DNA of 18,658 bases from Chitinophaga pinensis (GTDB lineage Bacteria > Bacteroidota > Bacteroidia > Chitinophagales > Chitinophagaceae): assembly GCA_943331145.2 (NCBI GenBank), contig CALQKL020000018.1, positions 1 to 18,658 on the forward strand, read 5' to 3'. This document shows, piece after piece, positions 6,162 to 12,872 of the stretch. A program made the position numbers and the translations under genes. The notes under the pieces are model-generated. The model was given only the letters and a program-made list of their open reading frames with translations. It made no database searches and was not told where the DNA came from. The stretch's first letter is position 1, and every line of letters starts with the position of its first letter.

Positions 6162-6206
6162 TTCCAACCTCTTAAACGTATTGAACGTATTGAACCTATT
6201 AAACCT
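6162..6206 (-). repeat. 9-bp periodic repeat, copy C (5 units, inverted)
   Basis: On the plus strand the units are ttccaacct, cttaaacgt, attgaacgt, attgaacct, attaaacct. Read on the minus strand it gives AGGTTCAATACGTTCAATAC and ends in AGGTTGGAA, the same words as copy A. It ends one base before the stop codon of the SRPBCC gene, just as copy A begins one base after a stop codon. Confidence 0.75.
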
Positions 6207-6207
6207 C

Positions 6208-6666
6208 CTAAAACATCTCCACTACCACTTTAAATCGATGATCGAAAATACCTTTCAATTGTTTTTTAACAAATAAAGAATGTGCGATATCGCCCAAAAA
6301 TCCGAGTGGTAATTTATAGTGTACGATGTCTGTCATTTCAATACCTTCGGGCACTTGCTTAAAATGATGTTGATGATGCCACATGGTGTAAGGCCCAAAT
6401 CTTTGTTCATCTACAAAATATTTTTTGTCCTCAACATGCGTTATTTCTGTCATCCAATATAATGGAATGCCTAATACGGGCTTTACGATATATTCTATAA
6501 TTTGGCCTGGATACATTTTATCGCCATGATGTTTGGATACAATTTTAAACCCTAATGCAGCAGGTGTAATCTTTTGAAGGTTTTTAGGACTGCTAAAAAA
6601 GTCCCAAGTAGTTTCTAAATCTGATTTAATGATTTGTACGGTTTTGATGGAATATACTTTGCTCAT
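6208..6666 (-). CDS. SRPBCC-fold (START-like) ligand-binding protein
   Basis: About 152 residues from the ATG at 6666. The sequence opens SKVYSIKTVQIIKSDLETTW and continues DFFSSPKNLQKITP. It later contains VDEQRFGPYTMWHHQHHF, EMTDIVHYKLP and the C-terminal helix. This is the Bacteroidota form of the SRPBCC helix-grip fold, which encloses a hydrophobic pocket; the ligand is unknown. The frame stays open upstream to an ATG at 6768, but the extra 34 residues show no conserved pattern and reach into the inverted-repeat arm. An ATG at 6675 (three codons earlier) is also possible. The gene is downstream of the POT transporter on the same strand, separated from it by a terminator. In other genomes such genes can lie beside photolyase/SDR genes (memory). 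Confidence 0.82.
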   Translation of the reverse strand: MSKVYSIKTVQIIKSDLETTWDFFSSPKNLQKITPAALGFKIVSKHHGDKMYPGQIIEYIVKPVLGIPLYWMTEITHVEDKKYFVDEQRFGPYTMWHHQHHFKQVPEGIEMTDIVHYKLPLGFLGDIAHSLFVKKQLKGIFDHRFKVVVEMF

Positions 6667-6760
6667 AAAAGACATAACAAATTTGGTAAGGTTTTGTTTT
6701 GAAATGGGATCAATAAAACTTGAATGCGACGGGGAGTGCTTAATATATATATGCAAATTA

Positions 6761-6807
6761 CCGATCAACCTTAAACCATTAAACCGTTAAACCAGCGTAG
6801 CGATTTA
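6761..6807 (-). repeat. Right arm of long imperfect inverted repeat around the SRPBCC locus
   Basis: Read on the minus strand it begins TAAATCGCTACGCTGGTTTA, continues ACGGTTTAATGGTTTAAG and ends GTTGATCGG, matching the arm at 5959-5999. GGTTTAA words within it recur at about 9 bp, linking it to the 9-bp repeat family. It sits between the SRPBCC start and the POT terminator. Confidence 0.65.
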
Positions 6808-6832
6808 TACCAATTACAGGAAAATTTTAAAA

Positions 6833-6862
6833 TAAAAAAAGCGCCTAAAAAATAGGCGCTTT
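6833..6862 (-). terminator. Rho-independent terminator of the POT transporter gene
   Basis: AAAGCGCCTA (6838-6847) pairs perfectly with TAGGCGCTTT (6853-6862) around AAAAA. On the minus strand the stem is followed by a run of seven T's and more T-rich sequence. It lies 24 bases past the transporter stop codon. The plus-strand side (TTTCATTTTCTT) is also T-rich, so it could act both ways. Confidence 0.9.
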
Positions 6863-6885
6863 CATTTTCTTATAATTTAAATTAT

Positions 6886-8682
6886 CTAGACAACTCCGTG
6901 CATCATTTTTTTAAGTTTAGGTACCAATGCTAACAATAATCCAGATGCTACACCGCAAAGCACCACAAACACCATGAAAAACTCAAAGAGATTGTGTATG
7001 GTAAATCCTGCAAATTTTGGATAAACCGCTTTTACAATTTTTTCATTTTTAATGGTCGAAAACTGTGCTTCTGTTAATACGACGCTACTATCTTTAAAAG
7101 ATTTTTTAATTTCTAAACCGAATTTCTTTTCTAAGGTTTCATCTAAACTAGCTGCTTTTATTTTTGCTAATGTGTATAGCTCTTTACCAGTTGGATCTAC
7201 ATTTCCATCAAGAATTCCTTTCAAATCAATCTTTTCTTTTTCTGCTGCAATATATTGCTCACTTGTTGGAGGCAAGATAGAACCTAATGTTCCGGCTAAT
7301 GCATAACCAGAAGCACTCGACATAAAAAACACACCAAATAATAATGATGCAAATCTTTTTGGCGCTAATTTCCCTACCAATGAAAGTCCAATTGGAGATA
7401 AACACAATTCAGCCCAAGTTTGAATTAAATATAGTAAAATCAACCATTGTACGCCAAGTAAACCCGAATTGCCTAAATCTTTAACGTTGTAAGCTATGAT
7501 GAAATAACTTACAGCAATTAACGCTAAACCTACGGCTTGTTTTGCTGGTGAAATAGGCTCTTTGCCTTTTGCACGCATTTTATCCCAAAGTAAACTAAAT
7601 GGAACTGCAAAGATTACAACGAAAATACCATTGAATATTTGAACCATTGATGGCGGCATATCCCATCCAAATATTCTTCTGTCTGTTTGATAATCAGCAA
7701 TGAAAGTTAGTGATGAACCCGCTTGCTCAAAAGCAGCCCAGAAGAAGATGATGAAAAACGATACAATATAAATTACAAGAATTCTATCTCTTTCTACTTT
7801 AGTTAAACTCTTATCTGATAAAATCAAACCAGCTAATGTAATACCTGAAGAATAAATTGTAGCATAAATCCAGTTTTGTCCAAGAAAATTGTGAAACACA
7901 AAAATCAAAGCTGCCAAAACAGCACCAGCAATCATAATTGATACATTAGAAAATTGAGCTTTTTGAGATTCGCCCTCTTCATAATCATCGGTATTATTTC
8001 CTGAAGGCAATCCACCAATTGCTTTACCATCGGGCGTTACAACATATTTATTTTTCAATAAGAAAAACGTTAATGTACCCAACAACATAGCAATTGAAGC
8101 AGACAAAAATCCCCATTTAAATGCAGTAACCTGACGAACGCCATCTACTACAACGTCGCCTATCAAAGGACAAATCAATTGACCAAGAAATGCGCCAATA
8201 TTAATCCCCATATAAAAAATGGTAAATGCAGTATCCAATTTATTTTTTTCTGCTTTAGGATACAAGCTTCCAACCATACTTGAAATGTTTGGTTTGAAAA
8301 AGCCGTTTCCAAAAACAATGACAGCAAGTGCGATATATAAAATCGTTTTTGCCAATTCTAAATTGGTTTCAAAAATTGAAGCACTGAAGAATAACAATAA
8401 TTGTCCAATTGCCATCAATATTCCACCCAACATAATGCAATTTCTATTCCCTAAAAAACGATCGGAAATGAATCCACCCAACATTGGTGTTAAATAACAC
8501 AAGCCAAGAAAACCTCCATAAATAATAGAAGAATCCTCCTTGCTAATCATGAGCGCATTTACAATAAATAATGTAAGCAGGGCGCGCATTCCATAAAAGT
8601 TAAAGCGTTCCCACATTTCTGTACCAAATAATACCCACAATCCTTTGGGGTGACTTTTTTTCTCGTTAATTGTTTCTGACAT
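6886..8682 (-). CDS. Proton-dependent oligopeptide transporter (POT/PTR family, MFS)
   Basis: A 598-residue inner-membrane protein. The POT signature E-x-x-E-R-F is present as EMWERFNFYG (22-31) in the first helix. Other family motifs are FYMGINIGAFLGQ (156-168) and ELCLSPIGLSLVGKLAP (425-441). Family members import di- and tripeptides with protons. Two soluble stretches stand out: a polar loop at about 211-245 in the middle of the protein and a long charged segment at about 471-558 between the last two membrane segments, which accounts for the length beyond the usual ~450-550 residues. The gene is transcribed away from purD and ends at a strong terminator. The family is secure; peptide specificity is not readable. 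Confidence 0.93.
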   Translation of the reverse strand: MSETINEKKSHPKGLWVLFGTEMWERFNFYGMRALLTLFIVNALMISKEDSSIIYGGFLGLCYLTPMLGGFISDRFLGNRNCIMLGGILMAIGQLLLFFSASIFETNLELAKTILYIALAVIVFGNGFFKPNISSMVGSLYPKAEKNKLDTAFTIFYMGINIGAFLGQLICPLIGDVVVDGVRQVTAFKWGFLSASIAMLLGTLTFFLLKNKYVVTPDGKAIGGLPSGNNTDDYEEGESQKAQFSNVSIMIAGAVLAALIFVFHNFLGQNWIYATIYSSGITLAGLILSDKSLTKVERDRILVIYIVSFFIIFFWAAFEQAGSSLTFIADYQTDRRIFGWDMPPSMVQIFNGIFVVIFAVPFSLLWDKMRAKGKEPISPAKQAVGLALIAVSYFIIAYNVKDLGNSGLLGVQWLILLYLIQTWAELCLSPIGLSLVGKLAPKRFASLLFGVFFMSSASGYALAGTLGSILPPTSEQYIAAEKEKIDLKGILDGNVDPTGKELYTLAKIKAASLDETLEKKFGLEIKKSFKDSSVVLTEAQFSTIKNEKIVKAVYPKFAGFTIHNLFEFFMVFVVLCGVASGLLLALVPKLKKMMHGVV

Positions 8683-8719
8683 TTTTTATTTTTTTTGATA
8701 TTGAATAAAATTTACCTCC

Positions 8720-8747
8720 CAAAATACTGAAATTATTTTTACATCAA
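8720..8747 (-). promoter_or_regulatory. Possible promoter of the POT transporter gene
   Basis: On the minus strand TTG (8747-8745), 18 bases, then TATTTTG (8726-8720), one base short of the TAnnTTTG form. The distance to the ATG at 8682 is 37 bases. The 183-bp divergent gap to purD (8683-8865) is otherwise plain AT-rich sequence; TAATTTCG at 8835-8842 is a weak candidate -7 box for purD. Confidence 0.35.
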
Positions 8748-8865
8748 CGTTTTTAGTTTTTTTTCTTTCTAATTTTTAATTCGCTATAATAGAATAAGTT
8801 CTTATGATTTATCAAAAAAAACAAATTAGTTCTATAATTTCGCCACTCAAATATTTACAAAAGTT

Positions 8866-10146
8866 ATGAATATTCTAATACTTGGTTCTGGTGGAAGAGA
8901 GCATGCATTTGCATGGAAAATAAAACAAAGTGCACTTTGTGATAAATTGTTTATCGCGCCAGGAAATGCAGGCACCATGCAATGCGGCACCAATTTAAAT
9001 ATATCAGTTACCGATTTCGAAGCCATAAAAAATGCTGTAATTGAACATGACATTTCCATGGTTTTAGTAGGGCCCGAAGATCCTTTGGTAAAAGGCATTT
9101 TCGATTTCTTTGCTGCTGATGATACGATTAAGCATGTACAAGTAATTGGGCCAAGTAAAAAATCGGCTCAGTTAGAAGGCAGCAAAGCTTTTGCAAAAAC
9201 ATTCATGCAAAAAAACAACATTCCAACTGCAGCTTATCAAGAGTTTAATAAAAATAATTACGCGGATGGGATTGAATACATCAAACAACACAGCTTGCCT
9301 ATTGTTTTAAAAGCCGATGGATTAGCTGCCGGAAAAGGCGTTTTAATTTGTCAAAATCATGAAGATGCTTTAGCAGAATTTGAGCTGATGATTCAACAAG
9401 CAAAATTTGGTGCAGCAAGCGAAAAAGTGGTGATTGAATCTTATTTAAAAGGCATTGAAATTAGCGTTTTTGTAATAACAGATGGTAAAGATTATATGAT
9501 ATTACCAGAAGCCAAAGACTACAAAAGAATTGGTGAAGGCGACACAGGATTGAATACGGGCGGCATGGGCGCGGTAAGTCCTATCCCATTCTTTGATGAA
9601 GCATTAAAAGAAAAAATTGTAAAACGTATTATCGAACCCACCATCAAAGGATTTAAAAACGATGAAATGATTTATCATGGGTTTATATTTTTAGGATTGA
9701 TGATAGATAACGGTAACCCGTACATGATAGAATACAATTGCAGAATGGGCGATCCAGAAACAGAAGTAGTTATACCAAGAATTAAATCTGATTTTGTAGC
9801 CATTTTAAAAGCTGTTGGAGAAGGTAAACTTGGTACGATATCATTAGAAACAGATGAAAGAGCGGCGGCTACAACCATTATGGTTAGTGGCGGTTATCCA
9901 GGTAGCTATGAATCTGGAAAAAAGATATCTGGATTAACAGAAGCAATCCATGAAAATGGAATCATCTTTCATTCGGGTACAAAAATGACAAATGACGAAA
10001 CGGTTACGAATGGTGGCAGGGTTCTTGCCATTACTTCCTATGGAAGCAATATTCAAACCGCTTCAAAAAACGCGCTTCAACAACTAAATAAAATAACGTT
10101 TGAAGGTGCGTATTTTAGAAGAGATATTGGCTACGAATTTGAATAA
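8866..10146 (+). CDS. purD: Phosphoribosylamine-glycine ligase (GAR synthetase)
   Basis: A 426-residue enzyme of de novo purine synthesis that joins phosphoribosylamine to glycine using ATP. The N-domain opens MNILILGSGGREHAFAWKIK, with GSGGREH (7-13) typical of PurD, and APGNAGT (31-37). The ATP-grasp part contains VLKADGLAAGKGV (147-159), TGGMGAVSPIPF (231-242) and the metal-binding EYNCRMGDPETE (289-300). The length equals the family norm. It is a monofunctional PurD with no fused PurM or PurN. It is divergent from the POT gene and separated from mreB by 168 bp, so it is probably not part of the rod-shape operon. Confidence 0.97.
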   Translation: MNILILGSGGREHAFAWKIKQSALCDKLFIAPGNAGTMQCGTNLNISVTDFEAIKNAVIEHDISMVLVGPEDPLVKGIFDFFAADDTIKHVQVIGPSKKSAQLEGSKAFAKTFMQKNNIPTAAYQEFNKNNYADGIEYIKQHSLPIVLKADGLAAGKGVLICQNHEDALAEFELMIQQAKFGAASEKVVIESYLKGIEISVFVITDGKDYMILPEAKDYKRIGEGDTGLNTGGMGAVSPIPFFDEALKEKIVKRIIEPTIKGFKNDEMIYHGFIFLGLMIDNGNPYMIEYNCRMGDPETEVVIPRIKSDFVAILKAVGEGKLGTISLETDERAAATTIMVSGGYPGSYESGKKISGLTEAIHENGIIFHSGTKMTNDETVTNGGRVLAITSYGSNIQTASKNALQQLNKITFEGAYFRRDIGYEFE

Positions 10147-10193
10147 AGAGACCATAATATCTTATTGAAAAAACTAATAATTTTAGCAAAGCA

Positions 10194-10233
10194 AAATCAT
10201 TGAAAATAAATCATTGAAAATACTTTGAAAATA
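10194..10233 (+). repeat. Short direct repeats upstream of mreB
   Basis: AAATCATTGAAAATA occurs at 10194-10208 and again at 10208-10222. A shorter TTTGAAAATA follows at 10224-10233. The 168-bp purD-mreB gap holds nothing else coding. The repeats could be chance in AT-rich DNA or a binding region. Confidence 0.4.
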
Positions 10234-10245
10234 AATTGTTTGTCG

Positions 10246-10276
10246 TTGATTATTCCAATAAATTACATCAACTTTG
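10246..10276 (+). promoter_or_regulatory. Possible promoter of the mre-mrdA-rodA cluster
   Basis: TTG (10246-10248), 20 bases, then CAACTTTG (10269-10276), which has one mismatch to TAnnTTTG. It ends 38 bases before the mreB ATG. TATAAG at 10292-10297 is another AT-rich candidate, so this is only a suggestion. Confidence 0.3.
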
Positions 10277-10314
10277 TTTGAATACGAAATTTATAAGTTG
10301 TATTAATTTAAAAT

Positions 10315-11340
10315 ATGGGCATTTTCAATTTTTTTACGCAGGAAATTGCGATTGATTTAGGAACCGCAAACACATTAATTATCCATAATGATGAAGTCGT
10401 TGTAAACGAACCTTCCATTGTGGCTTTAGATAGAAACAATCCGAAATTATTATTGGCTGTGGGCAAAAAAGCCCTCATGATGCATGAAAAAACGCATGAA
10501 AGCATCCGTACGGTTCGTCCGTTACGGGATGGTGTAATTGCCGATTTCAACGCTGCCGAATTGATGATTCGCGAATTGATTAAATTGGTTTACCCTAAAA
10601 AGCCATTATTTGCGCCAAGCTGGAGAATGATGATTTGTATCCCAAGCAGCATCACAGAAGTTGAAAAAAGAGCGGTTAGAGATAGTGCTGAACAAGCAGG
10701 TGCTAAAGAAGTATATTTAATTCACGAGCCTATGGCCGCTGCTTTAGGTATTGGTATAGACGTAGAAGAGCCAGTTGGAAACATGATTATTGATATTGGT
10801 GGTGGTACTACCGGCATCACGGTTATTGCTCTTGCAGGTATCGTTTGCGATCAAAGTATCCGTATCGCTGGTGATGAATTTACTGCTGATATTATGGAAG
10901 CATTGCGCAGATATCATAGTTTACTTATTGGCGAACGTACTGCAGAACAAATCAAAATTCAAGTAGGTTCGGCAATGAAAGAATTAGAAAATCCTCCTGA
11001 TGATATCCCAGTAAATGGAAGAGATCTGGTAACTGGTATTCCAAAACAAGTTATGGTTAGCTATCAGGAAGTAGCTGAGGCTTTAGATAAAAGTATCTTC
11101 AAAATTGAAGAAGCCATTTTAAAAGCTTTAGAAACTACGCCTCCCGAATTGGCAGCAGATATTTACAGAAGAGGTTTATATATTACAGGTGGTGGTTCTT
11201 TACTTCGTGGTTTAGATAAACGCTTGCAAAACAAAATAAAACTTCCCGTTCATATCGCAGACGACCCATTGAAAAGTGTGGTTAGAGGTACCGGCATTGC
11301 TTTGAAAAATTATGATCGTTTCCCTTTTGTAATGAGATAA
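10315..11340 (+). CDS. mreB: Rod-shape-determining protein MreB (bacterial actin)
   Basis: A 341-residue actin-fold ATPase that forms short membrane-bound filaments and guides lateral wall synthesis. The start MGIFNFFTQEIAIDLGTANT (1-20) includes an amphipathic N-terminal membrane helix (IFNFF) and the phosphate-1 loop DLGTANT (14-20). Phosphate 2 is DIGGGTTGITV (160-170). The adenosine motif is TGGGSLLRGL (291-300). The length is normal (about 340-350). It is the first gene of the cluster mreB-mreC-mreD-mrdA-rodA, with a 62-bp gap to mreC. No alteration of key residues is seen. Confidence 0.97.
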   Translation: MGIFNFFTQEIAIDLGTANTLIIHNDEVVVNEPSIVALDRNNPKLLLAVGKKALMMHEKTHESIRTVRPLRDGVIADFNAAELMIRELIKLVYPKKPLFAPSWRMMICIPSSITEVEKRAVRDSAEQAGAKEVYLIHEPMAAALGIGIDVEEPVGNMIIDIGGGTTGITVIALAGIVCDQSIRIAGDEFTADIMEALRRYHSLLIGERTAEQIKIQVGSAMKELENPPDDIPVNGRDLVTGIPKQVMVSYQEVAEALDKSIFKIEEAILKALETTPPELAADIYRRGLYITGGGSLLRGLDKRLQNKIKLPVHIADDPLKSVVRGTGIALKNYDRFPFVMR

Positions 11341-11402
11341 AGCAACATACTTTAAAGTTTGATGCTAAAAATGATTGCAATTTTCTAAAACAGACGTAGC
11401 AG

Positions 11403-12257
11403 TTGAGAAATATATTTCTTTTCATACGAACACATTTTAATTTATTATTCTTCCTGTTTTTGCAGGTAATATCAATATATTTTATTGTTAATTACAGCAA
11501 ATACCACCAAGCCGCTTTTGGTAGCATTACCAATAACTTCACAGGAAAAATCAATGCTAAATACAATAACGTTCAGCAGTATTTTCACCTCAAGCAAACC
11601 AACGACTCCTTAATAAAAGCCAATGAGCTGCTTTATAATAAGCTTTCTTCAAATTTTGAAATTGCAGACACCGCAAAAAAAATAGCAACTGATACAGTAA
11701 TGGTTGATTCTATTAAGCAGTATAGAAAAATTAGGTACATTTCTGCCAAAGTAATTTCTAATTCAATTACTTTATTAAGCAATTACATGGTGCTAAATAA
11801 GGGAATGAATGATGGTTTAAAAATAGGAATGGGCGTAGTTGATCCTAATAACGCTGTGGTAGGAATTATTACCGAAGTTGATGACAAATTTGCTGTGGTG
11901 ATGAGCTTGCTACACAAAGACAGTCATATCAGTGGAAAATTGGCGAAAGGAGAAGAAACAGGAACATTAAACTGGGATGGTTCGATGGTAAATTACATTA
12001 CCCTAACAGGCATTCCTAAAAGTGCTAAAATTGCAAAAGGCGATTCCATCATCAGCAGCGGATTTAGTACAGCCTTACCAAAAGGATTGAAAGTAGGTTA
12101 TGTAGATGCCATATTTAAAGAAACCAGCACGAATCTTTTTAAAATAAAATTTAAAACAGCCACTAATTTCTTTAATGTCCAATATGTATATGTTATTGAA
12201 AATGTAGACCAGGAAGGCGTTAATAAAATTATGTCTAAAATAAAAACACAACCCTAA
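11403..12257 (+). CDS. mreC: Rod-shape-determining protein MreC
   Basis: A 284-residue bitopic inner-membrane protein. The start is TTG, giving MRNIFLFIRTHFNLLFFLFL; Bacteroidota MreC proteins begin in the same way, which supports this start. One membrane segment (about 12-30) is followed by a coiled-coil-like stretch (about 50-85). The periplasmic beta domain (about 112-275) contains NYMVLNKGMNDGLKIGMGVV and GLKVGYVDAI. MreC links MreB and MreD in the membrane to PBP2 and activates the elongasome. It is 9 bp upstream of mreD, so translation of the two is probably linked. The length is typical. Confidence 0.93.
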   Translation: MRNIFLFIRTHFNLLFFLFLQVISIYFIVNYSKYHQAAFGSITNNFTGKINAKYNNVQQYFHLKQTNDSLIKANELLYNKLSSNFEIADTAKKIATDTVMVDSIKQYRKIRYISAKVISNSITLLSNYMVLNKGMNDGLKIGMGVVDPNNAVVGIITEVDDKFAVVMSLLHKDSHISGKLAKGEETGTLNWDGSMVNYITLTGIPKSAKIAKGDSIISSGFSTALPKGLKVGYVDAIFKETSTNLFKIKFKTATNFFNVQYVYVIENVDQEGVNKIMSKIKTQP

Positions 12258-12266
12258 TAATAGGAT

Positions 12267-12800
12267 ATGAGTGTACTTGTAAAAAATATTTTTCGGTTTG
12301 TTTTCTTGATGCTTATTCAAGTTTTTGTTTTGGATAAAATTCGTTTGCATCAAATGATTACGCCATATATCTACATCATTTTTATGCTTTGGCTTCCATT
12401 TAAAACCAACAGAACTGTTCTTTTAATACTTGGTTTTATTTTGGGTTTTACATTGGATAGCTTTAGGCATCATCCAGGATTTCATACAGCAGCATGTGTA
12501 CTCATGGCATATTGCAGGCCTTTTCTAATCAATTTATTAATTCCGCAGGAAGGGGCAGAAACCAACTATGAAGAACCTTCTTTCAAAAGTATGGGCGGTG
12601 TACTTCCTTATTTGATTTATGCTGGTACTTTGATTTTTTTACATAATTTTTGGCTTTTTTTACTTGAAGCATGGCAATTTGCAGATGGTTTATATTTTTT
12701 ATTGAAAACGTTGGCATCTACTTCCATTTGCATTTTAATGGTTTTAATTACAGAAATGCTTTTTTCAAGAAATCAAAAATTTAAAACAAATACGATTTAA
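12267..12800 (+). CDS. mreD: Rod-shape-determining protein MreD
   Basis: A 177-residue integral membrane protein with about five or six hydrophobic segments (roughly 8-24, 32-46, 50-66, 72-92, 112-135, 145-165). GFILGFTLDSFRHHPGFHTA (56-75) is the conserved part of Bacteroidota MreD. The protein is poorly conserved overall, so position between mreC and mrdA adds much of the support. It belongs to the core MreCD-PBP2-RodA complex. A promoter-like sequence follows its stop, so mrdA and rodA may also be transcribed separately. Confidence 0.9.
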   Translation: MSVLVKNIFRFVFLMLIQVFVLDKIRLHQMITPYIYIIFMLWLPFKTNRTVLLILGFILGFTLDSFRHHPGFHTAACVLMAYCRPFLINLLIPQEGAETNYEEPSFKSMGGVLPYLIYAGTLIFLHNFWLFLLEAWQFADGLYFLLKTLASTSICILMVLITEMLFSRNQKFKTNTI

Positions 12801-12803
12801 AAT

Positions 12804-12835
12804 CTGTTTTTAACACGACAACAAACGTATTTTTG
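12804..12835 (+). promoter_or_regulatory. Probable internal promoter for mrdA-rodA
   Basis: TATTTTTG (12828-12835) matches TAnnTTTG exactly. CTG at 12804-12806 gives a weak -33 box at a spacing of 21. It lies in the 72-bp mreD-mrdA gap, 37 bases before the GTG start at 12873. Confidence 0.5.
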
Positions 12836-12872
12836 TACAATCAGCATAGCAAATAAATAAAACAACTTTAAA

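Larger units (their letters stand above)
5772..6207. other. 436-bp gene-free, repeat-dense intergenic region
   Basis: No credible reading frame was found on either strand. In order it holds the post-lysS hairpin, a ten-unit 9-bp repeat, a TTGGTG/CACCAA hairpin, an arm of a long inverted repeat with its own TAAACCAG/CTGGTTTA palindrome (5948-5955 with 5971-5978), a REP-like palindrome, a 7-bp repeat and a second 9-bp repeat. Lysyl-tRNA synthetase transcripts enter from the left and SRPBCC transcripts from the right. Confidence 0.7.

Noticed and set aside
6667..6768. 34-residue N-terminal extension of the SRPBCC protein
   Set aside because: The family alignment begins at the ATG near 6666. The extension is not conserved and overlaps the inverted-repeat arm.
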